Source: CAXBDP01 sp964598395
GTDB taxonomy: Bacteria > Bacteroidota > Bacteroidia > Cytophagales > Cyclobacteriaceae
Direction: 5' to 3'
Length of the DNA stretch: 58,388 nucleotides
NCBI GenBank assembly: GCA_964598395.1
Contig: CAZRBW010000013.1
Span: 1 to 58,388, forward strand
A program made the translations under genes and the position numbers. Shown piece by piece: positions 34,203 to 42,048 of the stretch; the stretch's first letter is position 1, and each line of letters begins with the position of its first letter. Under the pieces are notes generated by a model. It ran no database searches. It had not been told where the DNA came from and saw nothing but the letters and a program-made list of their open reading frames with translations.

Positions 34203-35783
34203 ATGGACGAAACCAAAGGAATATATACTATGCCCACCAATGAGCAGAAATATGAATTGCTCAAAAATAAAAATGCCGAAGCACTAGTTGGCGGTGGGGA
34301 AAAAAGGATTGAGTCGCAACATAAAAAGGGAAAATTGACTGCCAGAGAGCGGATTGATTTATTGATAGATGAAGGCACTTTCGAAGAGATTGGGAAATTT
34401 GTAGTCCACAGGGCAAAGGATTTTGGATTGGATAAGGAGCATTACCTTGGTGATGGTGTAGTTACAGGTTATGGAAATGTAAATGGCAGATTGGTTTACG
34501 TGTTTTCTCAAGATTTTACCGTTTTTGGTGGATCTTTATCTGAAACACATGCCGAGAAAATTTGCAAGATTATGGATTTGGCCATGAAAAATGGTGCGCC
34601 AGTAATTGGTTTAAATGATTCTGGTGGAGCAAGAATTCAAGAAGGCGTGGTGTCCCTTGGTGGCTATGCTGATATCTTTTATCGCAATACCTTGGCATCA
34701 GGTGTAGTTCCGCAAATATCAGGAATAATGGGGCCATGTGCGGGAGGTGCTGTTTACTCACCTGCTATTACGGATTTCATCTTGATGGTAGAAAATACTT
34801 CTTACATGTTTGTAACTGGGCCAAACGTGGTGAAGACTGTAACTCAAGAAAATGTAAGTTCGGAAGAGCTCGGTGGAGCAAGTACGCATAGTGCAAAAAG
34901 CGGCGTAACTCACTTTAGCTGTGCAAATGAGGTAGAAGCCATCAATAATATCAAACAGCTTCTTTCCTACGTTCCGCAAAACTGTGAAGAGCAAGCTCCA
35001 ATTTATCCATACGAAGAGCAGGCAGATGAATCAAGACCAGCATTAGATAAAATAATTCCTGACAATCCTAACCAACCGTATGATATGCGGGAGGTAATTG
35101 AAGGAATAGTGGATCATGATTCTTTTTTTGAAGTACATAAAAACTATGCAGAGAATATTGTAGTTGGATTTGCAAGAATTGGTGGCCGATCAATTGGTGT
35201 GGTAGGCAATCAGCCAGCTAGTATGGCTGGAGTACTCGATATCGATTGTAGTAAAAAAGCGGCTCGATTTGTCCGTTTCTGCGATTGCTTCAATATTCCT
35301 TTATTGGTGATGGTGGATGTGCCAGGCTTCTTGCCAGGTACTGATCAGGAGTGGAATGGAATTATTACCAACGGAGCTAAGTTGTTATACGCGTTCAGCG
35401 AAGCAACAGTGCCTCGTGTTACGGTAATTACCCGCAAAGCGTATGGTGGAGCTTATGATGTGATGAACTCTAAACATATTGGAGCAGACTTTAATTATGT
35501 ATGGCCTACTGGTGAAATTGCTGTAATGGGTGCGAAGGGTGCCTCTGAAATCATTTTCCGTAGAGAAATTGCCGATGCGGAAAATCCAGAAGCAAAATTG
35601 CAAGAAAAGGTAGATGAATATACGTTGAAGTTTGCCAACCCATACCGCGCTGCACACAGAGGATTTGTAGATGAGGTAATAATGCCTTCTGATACGCGCA
35701 AGAAGCTTTTGAGATGTTTCAAAATGCTTGAAAACAAAGTAGATAAGTTGCCAAGAAAAAAACACGGTAACATACCTTTATAA
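34203..35783 (+). CDS. acyl-CoA carboxylase beta subunit (propionyl-CoA type)
   Basis: Carboxyltransferase subunit that moves CO2 from carboxybiotin to an acyl-CoA, 526 aa from ATG 34203. ATG 34230 (MPTNEQKYELLKNKNAEA) fits relatives better and may be the true start. KKGKLTARERIDLLIDEGTF, the acyl-CoA oxyanion motif GPCAGGAVYSPA and the carboxybiotin motif RKAYGGAYDVMNSK identify the family. It most resembles propionyl-CoA carboxylase beta (PccB), which makes methylmalonyl-CoA in branched-chain and odd-chain breakdown. No biotin carboxylase gene is adjacent. An M42 peptidase gene follows 3 bases later. Confidence 0.93.
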   Translation: MDETKGIYTMPTNEQKYELLKNKNAEALVGGGEKRIESQHKKGKLTARERIDLLIDEGTFEEIGKFVVHRAKDFGLDKEHYLGDGVVTGYGNVNGRLVYVFSQDFTVFGGSLSETHAEKICKIMDLAMKNGAPVIGLNDSGGARIQEGVVSLGGYADIFYRNTLASGVVPQISGIMGPCAGGAVYSPAITDFILMVENTSYMFVTGPNVVKTVTQENVSSEELGGASTHSAKSGVTHFSCANEVEAINNIKQLLSYVPQNCEEQAPIYPYEEQADESRPALDKIIPDNPNQPYDMREVIEGIVDHDSFFEVHKNYAENIVVGFARIGGRSIGVVGNQPASMAGVLDIDCSKKAARFVRFCDCFNIPLLVMVDVPGFLPGTDQEWNGIITNGAKLLYAFSEATVPRVTVITRKAYGGAYDVMNSKHIGADFNYVWPTGEIAVMGAKGASEIIFRREIADAENPEAKLQEKVDEYTLKFANPYRAAHRGFVDEVIMPSDTRKKLLRCFKMLENKVDKLPRKKHGNIPL

Positions 35784-35786
35784 TAA

Positions 35787-36860
35787 TTGATGATGGAGAA
35801 CAACGAGAAATTTTTATTTGAATACCTTAATAACCCTTCACCAACAGGCTTCGAAGCCTCTGGCCAAAAACTGTGGATTGACTATGTAAAACCATTTGTG
35901 GACTCTTATTTTACAGACTCCTATGGCACTGCTGTAGGTGTGGTAAATGACGGCCAAGAATGTAAAGTAGTTATTGAAGCCCATGCTGATGAAATCTCAT
36001 GGTTTGTAAATTATATTTCTTCTGAAGGCTACATATATGTTCGACGTAACGGAGGGTCTGATCATCAGATTGCACCGTCAATGCGAGTAAATATTCATAC
36101 AGACAAAGGCATTGTGCATGGTGTATTTGGTTGGCCAGCCATCCACGTTCGCGATTCAGCAAAAGAAGAATCACCTACGCTAAAAAATATTTTTATTGAT
36201 GTTGGCGCAACATCCAAAGAGGAAGTAGATAAAATGGGTGTGCATGTGGGTTGTGTTGTTACTTTCAAAGACGAACTACTAGATCTCAATGGCAAGTACT
36301 ATGCAGGCCGAGCGCTTGATAATAGAATCGGTGGCTATATGATTGCCGAGGTTGCTCGTAGACTGAAGGAAGAAGGAGTAAAACTTCCATTCACCTTGTA
36401 TGTGGTCAATTCGGTTCAAGAGGAAATTGGCCTTCACGGCGCACAAATGATTGCTCAGCGATTGAAGCCATCATTGGCCATTTGCACGGATGTTTGTCAC
36501 GATACCACCAGCCCAGGCTACAACAAAGTATTAAATGGTGATCTTACCGCTGGTAAAGGGCCTGTGCTAACTTATGGCGCTGCTGTACATAAAAAGCTAC
36601 TCGATCTAATCATTGATTCGGCTAAGAAAAACGATATCTCATTTCAACGTGCTGCTGCTTCTAGAGCTACCGGCACGGATACGGATGCATTTGCCTATAG
36701 TAATGAGGGCGTACCGTCAGCACTTATTTCCCTCCCTCTCAAGTATATGCATACTACAGTGGAAACGGCAAGTAAGTCAGACATCAATCAAGTAATTGAT
36801 TTGATCTTCAATTTCCTGAAAGAGTTCGATCCTGAATATGATTTTCATTATTTGAGATAA
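35787..36860 (+). CDS. M42 family metallopeptidase
   Basis: A 357-aa aminopeptidase/glutamyl-peptidase-type enzyme. The metal-site residues are visible: His and Asp in IEAHADEISW, Asp in GRALDNRIGGY, the catalytic Glu pair in QEEIGLHGA, Asp in AICTDVCHD and His in PLKYMHTTVE. No signal peptide, so it is cytoplasmic and probably trims small peptides. It starts 3 bases after the carboxyltransferase gene, and its TAA overlaps the next ATG by one base, so the three genes form a likely operon. ATG 35790 is an alternative start. Confidence 0.92.
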   Translation: MMMENNEKFLFEYLNNPSPTGFEASGQKLWIDYVKPFVDSYFTDSYGTAVGVVNDGQECKVVIEAHADEISWFVNYISSEGYIYVRRNGGSDHQIAPSMRVNIHTDKGIVHGVFGWPAIHVRDSAKEESPTLKNIFIDVGATSKEEVDKMGVHVGCVVTFKDELLDLNGKYYAGRALDNRIGGYMIAEVARRLKEEGVKLPFTLYVVNSVQEEIGLHGAQMIAQRLKPSLAICTDVCHDTTSPGYNKVLNGDLTAGKGPVLTYGAAVHKKLLDLIIDSAKKNDISFQRAAASRATGTDTDAFAYSNEGVPSALISLPLKYMHTTVETASKSDINQVIDLIFNFLKEFDPEYDFHYLR

Positions 36861-37645
36861 TGCTCAAACGTATATTTATAGATCAAATAAATAGAAAAAT
36901 AGAGCTAAACGATGTGCCCAAGCGGATTGTCTGCTTGGTGCCATCGCTTACTGAATTGCTTTTTGATTTAGGTTTAGAAAATGAGGTGGTGGGAATCACC
37001 TTTTTTTGTGTTCACCCGAAGGAAAAAGTTGAGAATGTCGCCAAGATTGGAGGAACAAAAACTGTAAAAATAGATAAGGTTCGAGAGCTAAAGCCTGACC
37101 TCGTAATCGCTAGTAAAGAAGAGAATATTAAAGAACAGATTGAAGCCATTGAGGAGTTTTGCCCAGTATGGGTAAGCGATGTGATAGATTTGACATCTGC
37201 TCTAGAAATGATAAAATCGGTAGGTCAAGTTCTGAACAAAAATGATCAAGCTGCAAATATCATAGAACAAATAGCGGGAGGATTTAAGGCAATTGCTCCA
37301 ATTGATGCTTCAGCCATTTATCTTATCTGGCGAAAACCTTGGATGTGTGCTGGTAATGATACTTTCATTCACGATGTAATGCAAAAAGCTGGTTTTCATA
37401 ATGTTATTGTAGATCCACGCTATCCTCAAATGAGCAATGAGGAAATCCGCAGTCTGAATCCAGAGTTCATACTGCTATCCTCAGAGCCGTATCCCTTTAA
37501 GCAAAAGCATATCGAAGAAGTAGCCAAAATTGCTAGCAATAGCAAAGTAGTGTTAGTAGATGGCGAAATGTTTTCTTGGTATGGCAGTCGACTGCTAAAA
37601 ACTCCCGATTATATCAATAGATTAAATCGCCAAGTTAAAGGGTAA
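36860..37645 (+). CDS. helical-backbone metal receptor-like protein
   Basis: A 261-aa protein of the BtuF/TroA-like periplasmic-binding superfamily (cobalamin or siderophore binding). RIVCLVPSLTELLFDLGLEN, VVGITFFCVHPKE, ELKPDLVIASKEEN and LVDGEMFSWYGSRL match the fold. It has no signal peptide or lipobox, unlike true transport receptors, so it is probably cytoplasmic, and no ABC permease or ATPase is nearby. The role is unknown. It overlaps the preceding stop by one base and is convergent with, and overlaps by 11 bases, the gene on the other strand. Confidence 0.8.
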   Translation: MLKRIFIDQINRKIELNDVPKRIVCLVPSLTELLFDLGLENEVVGITFFCVHPKEKVENVAKIGGTKTVKIDKVRELKPDLVIASKEENIKEQIEAIEEFCPVWVSDVIDLTSALEMIKSVGQVLNKNDQAANIIEQIAGGFKAIAPIDASAIYLIWRKPWMCAGNDTFIHDVMQKAGFHNVIVDPRYPQMSNEEIRSLNPEFILLSSEPYPFKQKHIEEVAKIASNSKVVLVDGEMFSWYGSRLLKTPDYINRLNRQVKG

Positions 37646-38147
37646 TTATTGCCTCTATTTGCTCCTGAGCTTTAAGAACATTGTTTTTCAAAGGCCCCAA
37701 TCCTTGCCTTTTAAATGACACCCCTCCATCGCTTTTTATTGTGAGTTTCCACTCAGTACCCAATTTTTGAATTACAATTGTAAGCCGCTCATTTTTCTGC
37801 CAAATCTTTTCATCTAGTCGAAATTCAAGGGTCAATTGATGATTAGTTTCTTTTTGGTTGGTAATTTTCCAGCTACTTTCAGCCAATTTAGAAATCAATA
37901 ATTGCGTTAAATCTGTGAAGGAGTGAGTGCGGATAATTTCATTAGAATACACCCATTCATCTCTGTAGCTAGAATATGAAATCGGAAAGAAACTAAAAGT
38001 CAAAGCTAGAGCAAAACCGAAAAAGAGCGAGAAATAGGGATCATATCCTTCTTTATTTATGAAATAGGTGATTAAATAATGAAAACCACTTAAAAGTAAA
38101 AACGTGACGAAAAATAGTAAAAGTGATTTTTTATATATCGACTGCAT
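37635..38147 (-). CDS. hypothetical protein with two membrane helices
   Basis: A 170-aa protein not assigned to a family. Two hydrophobic helices at the N-terminus (LLLFFVTFLLLSGFHYLITY, about 8-28, and FSLFFGFALALTFSFFP, about 38-55) are followed by a soluble C-terminal domain of about 110 residues rich in beta-type patterns (WKITNQKETNHQLTLEFRLD). It begins 2 bases after aroA on the same strand and is probably cotranscribed with it; no functional link is evident. Confidence 0.7.
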   Translation of the reverse strand: MQSIYKKSLLLFFVTFLLLSGFHYLITYFINKEGYDPYFSLFFGFALALTFSFFPISYSSYRDEWVYSNEIIRTHSFTDLTQLLISKLAESSWKITNQKETNHQLTLEFRLDEKIWQKNERLTIVIQKLGTEWKLTIKSDGGVSFKRQGLGPLKNNVLKAQEQIEAIITL

Positions 38148-38149
38148 AA

Positions 38150-39367
38150 TTACTCTATTTCGAAGCCAGCAAGCTTAAGATCGTCCCAAAAACTTGGGTA
38201 GGATTTTACAACCACATTCGGTTCTTCTATTTTTACGTCCATCAAAGTAGCTAATGGAGCAAAAGCCATTGCCATTCGATGATCTTCGTAAGTTTCGATT
38301 TCGACATTGGATGGCAAGTTTTGAGATGGGTTCAAAATCCATGCGTTGTTACTTTCAGTGAGCGTTGCACCTATTTTATGTAGCTCATTTTGCAAAGCTG
38401 CAATACGGTCAGTTTCCTTAATTCGTAAGCTTTCCAGGCCAGTAAAAGTGCATTTCTTACCCAATGCAGCACAAGTCACGGCCACGGTTTGCGCCAAATC
38501 TGGGCAATCGCTAAAGTCAATATGATTGAAGGCGCTTTGTGGTTTTTTGAAGATGCGAACACCAGCTGAGCTAAACTCAGACCCAACTCCTAGCTTATCC
38601 ATTATCATCACAATACGGATATCTGCTTGCAAAGAATTTGGCCTTAGTCCTTTTAAAGTGAACTCGGCACTGCTAGCCAAAGCCACTATGCTATACCAAT
38701 AGCTCGCTGCCGACCAATCCGATTCGATGCTAATATTACCTCCCGCGTATTTTTGATTTGCAATACGGATTGTATTTCCATTCCATTCATTTTGCACCCA
38801 AAAGCGAGACATTAATCCCAATGTCATTTCTATATAAGGTCTGCTTCCAATTTTGCCTGTCAGCTCTATTTCTAATCCACCTGGCAAGCTTGGTGCAATC
38901 ATTAGTAGTGCAGATATATATTGACTGCTAATGTCACCACGGACTAAAATCCGAGTTTTTTTCTGGCTAGCAATTCCTACTATTTGAATTGGAGGATAGC
39001 CTTCCTTATCCAAATATTGAATTTCAGCGCCAATTTCTCTCAGGGCATCTACTAATATCTTCAAGGGCCTTTGCTGCATTCTTTCCGAACCTGTGAGTTG
39101 TTTTGGTTGGTTCGTTGCTGCCAAATAGGCGGTGAGAAAACGCATCGTCGTTCCCGCATCAATTACATCCAGCACTGTATCTGATGACGCCAACAACCTT
39201 AGCATCGTTTGCGTATCTCGGGCGTCTGATAGGTTTTGGATATTGATATTCTCATTCGACAGCGCACGAATAATCAGCATTCTATTGCTTTCGCTTTTGG
39301 AAGCAGGTAATGAAATTTCACTGGCCTTGAACTGCAGACACTTTTTTAGAAATTGTAGCTCTTTCAT
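38150..39367 (-). CDS. aroA: 3-phosphoshikimate 1-carboxyvinyltransferase (EPSP synthase)
   Basis: Shikimate-pathway enzyme joining shikimate 3-phosphate and PEP; 405 aa. ISLPASKSESNRMLII (substrate-binding Lys-Ser near residue 23), DAGTTMRFLTAYLAA (the usual NAGT is DAGT), GDISSQYISALLMIAP, DCPDLAQTVAVTCAALGKKC and the C-terminal LRIKETDRIAALQNELHKIG and YEDHRMAMAFAPLA motifs are present. It is shorter than the usual 425-430 aa. It lies beyond a plus-strand YtxH gene from aroB, on the same strand as the aromatic block. One octamer (38739). Confidence 0.95.
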   Translation of the reverse strand: MKELQFLKKCLQFKASEISLPASKSESNRMLIIRALSNENINIQNLSDARDTQTMLRLLASSDTVLDVIDAGTTMRFLTAYLAATNQPKQLTGSERMQQRPLKILVDALREIGAEIQYLDKEGYPPIQIVGIASQKKTRILVRGDISSQYISALLMIAPSLPGGLEIELTGKIGSRPYIEMTLGLMSRFWVQNEWNGNTIRIANQKYAGGNISIESDWSAASYWYSIVALASSAEFTLKGLRPNSLQADIRIVMIMDKLGVGSEFSSAGVRIFKKPQSAFNHIDFSDCPDLAQTVAVTCAALGKKCTFTGLESLRIKETDRIAALQNELHKIGATLTESNNAWILNPSQNLPSNVEIETYEDHRMAMAFAPLATLMDVKIEEPNVVVKSYPSFWDDLKLAGFEIE

Positions 39368-39473
39368 ATGATTTCAGGAAAGAAATAGGTAAATAATGAA
39401 ACCTTACGGGGTATTTTGACCGTTGTATATATAGTATTAGATAAATTCATTTAATTATAAATTACTATTTTTT

Positions 39474-39722
39474 ATGGAAGATAAATTAAAATCAGCATTA
39501 ATGTTTTTAGGTGGAGTAGCCGTTGGTACCATGGTAGGTGTTTTACTTGCTCCTGATTCAGGTGAAAAGACTAGAAAAAGATTAGGAAAACAATTCGACG
39601 AATTAAAAGATGATTTAGAAGGCACTTGGACTTCAAGCAAGTCTAGGTTGCAAGGTCTCAAAGACGAAGCGCTCGCAGAAGCAGAAAGATTGAGTAAAAA
39701 AATATCCAAAACTACAGAATAA
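39474..39722 (+). CDS. YtxH domain small membrane protein
   Basis: An 82-aa protein with the YtxH signature: a glycine-rich membrane helix (MFLGGVAVGTMVGVLLAPDS, about residues 8-27) ending in the GEKTRKRL motif, then a charged amphipathic helix. Such proteins are general-stress or envelope-associated in other bacteria; the function is not defined. It lies alone on the plus strand inside the minus-strand aromatic block and has its own terminator. Confidence 0.85.
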   Translation: MEDKLKSALMFLGGVAVGTMVGVLLAPDSGEKTRKRLGKQFDELKDDLEGTWTSSKSRLQGLKDEALAEAERLSKKISKTTE

Positions 39723-39727
39723 TTTTT

Positions 39728-39749
39728 AGGTGCTTCGGCACCTTTTTTT
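39728..39749 (+). terminator. intrinsic terminator after the YtxH gene
   Basis: AGGTGC (39728-39733) and GCACCT (39738-39743) enclose a TTCG tetraloop, followed by a run of seven T. It works in the plus direction only; the minus strand has no T-run after the stem. Confidence 0.88.
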
Positions 39750-40770
39750 ATGGAATAAAGCTTAGTGAATCTAGAATTTCTTTGCTGTTAATTTTGACAT
39801 CAAATTGAGGATCGCCAAATCCAGATAACAAACAGCAAAGAACTTCTCCATCTTTATTTTTTTTGTCTTGTAACGTTAAGCTTACGATTTTTTCCAGATT
39901 ATCGTTTTCAATACTTAAATCAGGATAAGTGCTTTTGATATAGCTGAAAACTTGATTTGCTTCATTCTGATCCATATCAAGTTTCTTTACTGACAACCAC
40001 GTCTCTGCCATCATTCCTAGGGCAATTGCCTCGCCATGTAGCAATGGCTTATCACTTTCCAAGCGATATGACTCAATAGCATGCCCAATGGTGTGACCAA
40101 AGTTGAGCACTTTTCTCAATCCTTTCTCAGTCGGATCTTGGGCAACAATATTACTTTTAACTTTGATTGAAGATTCAATAATCTCCTTCCAATTTAGATT
40201 CGGAAAATCCGACTTTAGAATAGTTTCTCTTCCAGCTTCATTACTGATAAACGAATGTTTGATTACTTCTGCGAATCCTGATCTTAATTCGCGGGAGGGA
40301 AGCGTTTTTAAGAAAATATCATCAATCAATACTGTTTCTGGATCTTTAAAAAAGCCGATATGGTTTTTAAATCCTTGATAATCTATTCCCAATTTGCCGC
40401 CAACACTTGCATCTACCATTGATAGTAGAGTGGTTGGAATATTGATAAACTGAATGCCTCGCTTATAAGCAGCTGCTGCAAATCCACCCATATCGCCAAT
40501 CACCCCACCCCCTAGATTAATCAACAATGCATGTCTATCCCAACCTTCTGCTGTCATCCACTCCCATATTTTCTCACAAGTTCCAAGATTTTTCCATTTT
40601 TCACCATCTGGAATTTCTAGGATACTATGATTTGGCAATAAGCTTTTGATAATTGGATAGCAAAGCTCAATGGTATTTGAATCTGCCAGAATGCCAATCT
40701 TACTAAAGGAAGCTTGTTCTAAGTAAGAGGCTAGCAGATTTTCAATATTTCCAATCTTAGGATATTGCAT
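39748..40770 (-). CDS. aroB: 3-dehydroquinate synthase
   Basis: Second enzyme of the shikimate pathway, converting DAHP to 3-dehydroquinate using NAD and a divalent metal; 340 aa. NLGGGVIGDMGGFAAAAYKR, MVDASVGGKLGIDYQGFKN, ELRSGFAEVIKH and NFGHTIGHAIE with LLHGEAIALGM (metal-binding His/Glu) are intact. Its start overlaps the end of the DAHP synthase-chorismate mutase gene by 14 bases, so both are probably on the transcript controlled by the leader at 41878-42012. One octamer (40291) on the non-coding strand. Confidence 0.97.
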   Translation of the reverse strand: MQYPKIGNIENLLASYLEQASFSKIGILADSNTIELCYPIIKSLLPNHSILEIPDGEKWKNLGTCEKIWEWMTAEGWDRHALLINLGGGVIGDMGGFAAAAYKRGIQFINIPTTLLSMVDASVGGKLGIDYQGFKNHIGFFKDPETVLIDDIFLKTLPSRELRSGFAEVIKHSFISNEAGRETILKSDFPNLNWKEIIESSIKVKSNIVAQDPTEKGLRKVLNFGHTIGHAIESYRLESDKPLLHGEAIALGMMAETWLSVKKLDMDQNEANQVFSYIKSTYPDLSIENDNLEKIVSLTLQDKKNKDGEVLCCLLSGFGDPQFDVKINSKEILDSLSFIP

Positions 40771-41857
40771 TGTTCAATGTCGGTTTTTTACTGATTTGGA
40801 ACTCTTGTCTTTTTACAGATTCCTCGTGAATTGCAAATAAGAGATTTTTCATAAACTTTTCACTCATCTTTTTCTTCAATCCTTCTTCAATTCGTGAATT
40901 CATCACTTCTTGCCATCTGTCAGGTTGGAACACAGCCAATTTTCTTTCTCTTTTGAATTCACCAATTTGATCTATCACCTCAAATCGTTCACTGAGCAAA
41001 TCTAACAATTGCTTATCTAAATGATCCACCATCCATCTGAATTGGTTCAAATGTTCATCAGAAGTTTGATCTTCCACCACCTTTCTGTAGTTTAATGATG
41101 CTAAAATCTCTTCAAGTCTGTGAGGCGTTATTTGTTGTGCGGCATCACTCCATGCTTGGTCTGGGCTTGGATGAGTTTCTATCATCAATCCATCCAAACC
41201 ATAATTCATGGCTTTTTGAGCAATTTCTTGAATCATTTCTCGCTTGCCGCAAATGTGGCTAGGGTCATTGATTACTTGCATTCCAGGCCACTCTCTTTTC
41301 AAGTGAATAGCCATGCTCCAATTTGGTTTATTTCTGAATCGCTTATCGTATGCATCTGCAAAACCTCTGTGAATGGCAGCGAGTTTTCTAATTCCCACTG
41401 CTTCCAATCTTTCCAAGGCTCCAAGCCAAAGTTGCAAATCCGGATTCAGTGGATTTTTCACCATCACCGGCACATTTGTTCCTCTAAGTACTTCAGCAAT
41501 TTCCTGCACCGAAAAAGGATTTACTGTTGTTCTAGCGCCAATCCATAATACATCAATTCCTGCTTTTAGCGCTGCTTCCGCGTGTTGTGCATTACCAATT
41601 TCTACCGTTACAGGAATTCCAGCTGCTTCACGAAAATCTATCATCCACTCCAGAGCTTTTTCGCCCAATCCCTCAAAATTGCCTGGCCTTGTTCGTGGCT
41701 TCCAAACTCCACCTCTGAATAATTGCACCTCCCGCAACTTTTTCATCGGTTCCACCATGCTTTGGATTTGTTCTTGTGTTTCTACGCTACATGGGCCTGC
41801 AATTATCAAAGGTGCAGTCAAGCCCAATCCCCAATCTTCAATTTTCGTGTGACTCAT
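40757..41857 (-). CDS. DAHP synthase - chorismate mutase fusion (attenuator-controlled copy)
   Basis: Bifunctional enzyme, 366 aa from ATG 41857 (MSHTKIEDWGLGLTAP); a TTG nine bases upstream is less likely. The N-terminal type I-beta DAHP synthase has LIIAGPCSVE (residues 17-26), WKPRTRPGNFEGLGEKAL, IGARTTVNPFSVQEI and VMVKNPLNPDLQLWLGALER. The C-terminal AroQ chorismate mutase, from about residue 265, has RWMVDHLDKQLLDLLSERFE and GEFKRERKLAVFQPDRW. The enzyme starts the shikimate pathway and also turns chorismate into prephenate. Directly upstream lie a Tyr/Phe-rich leader peptide and a terminator hairpin. aroB overlaps its end. A paralogue lies at 42581-43690. One octamer (41728). Confidence 0.95.
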   Translation of the reverse strand: MSHTKIEDWGLGLTAPLIIAGPCSVETQEQIQSMVEPMKKLREVQLFRGGVWKPRTRPGNFEGLGEKALEWMIDFREAAGIPVTVEIGNAQHAEAALKAGIDVLWIGARTTVNPFSVQEIAEVLRGTNVPVMVKNPLNPDLQLWLGALERLEAVGIRKLAAIHRGFADAYDKRFRNKPNWSMAIHLKREWPGMQVINDPSHICGKREMIQEIAQKAMNYGLDGLMIETHPSPDQAWSDAAQQITPHRLEEILASLNYRKVVEDQTSDEHLNQFRWMVDHLDKQLLDLLSERFEVIDQIGEFKRERKLAVFQPDRWQEVMNSRIEEGLKKKMSEKFMKNLLFAIHEESVKRQEFQISKKPTLNNAIS

Positions 41858-41877
41858 TTTTTTCAATTTTTGGACAT

Positions 41878-41908
41878 AAAAAAAGCCCGACTCTGTGTGA
41901 ATCGGGCT
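41878..41908 (-). terminator. attenuator terminator hairpin
   Basis: On the minus strand, AGCCCGA (41908-41902) pairs with TCGGGCT (41890-41884) around an 11-nt loop, followed by seven T (41884-41878). It sits between the leader peptide stop and the ATG of the DAHP synthase fusion, 20 bases before that ATG. A terminator in a 5' leader is the mark of attenuation. The 5' arm plus four more bases, AGCCCGATTCA (41908-41898), can pair instead with TGGATCGGAGCT (41954-41943), with one bulged A and one G-T pair, as an antiterminator. Confidence 0.88.
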
Positions 41909-41931
41909 GTAAATTTTTTGTTATTTTTTGA

Positions 41932-42012
41932 TTATAGCAGCAAGCTCCGATCCATCTGACGTTGGGCGGCGTAAAAATAAAAGTAAAAATATGTTGCTTG
42001 TGTGTTGCTCAT
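41932..42012 (-). CDS. aromatic leader peptide (26 aa) of the DAHP synthase-aroB operon
   Basis: A short reading frame from ATG 42012 to TAA 41932. It begins MSNTQATYFYFYFYAAQRQM: codons 8-14 are Tyr-Phe-Tyr-Phe-Tyr-Phe-Tyr, all consecutive, and it ends DRSLLL. Ribosomes would stall here when charged tRNA-Tyr or tRNA-Phe is scarce. A stalled ribosome leaves the antiterminator segment (41954-41943) free; a ribosome reaching the stop covers it, so the terminator forms. The geometry is that of the E. coli pheA and trp attenuators. A TATATTTG -7 element ends 5 bases before the ATG, so the mRNA may be almost leaderless. Translation is inferred, not shown. Confidence 0.85.
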   Translation of the reverse strand: MSNTQATYFYFYFYAAQRQMDRSLLL

Positions 42013-42017
42013 CGGGT

Positions 42018-42025
42018 CAAATATA
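42018..42025 (-). promoter_or_regulatory. -7 element for the leader/DAHP synthase transcript
   Basis: The minus-strand TATATTTG fits TAnnTTTG. A TTTG lies 16 bases upstream (42042-42045), shorter than the 19 bases of the ribosomal promoters. Transcription would begin about 4-7 bases downstream, at or near the leader ATG (42012). Confidence 0.6.
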
Positions 42026-42048
42026 GAAAATATTTTTATTTCAAAAAC

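Noticed and set aside
41373..41852. 159-codon plus-strand frame opposite the DAHP synthase fusion
   Set aside because: Antisense to conserved catalytic motifs and without recognisable protein features.
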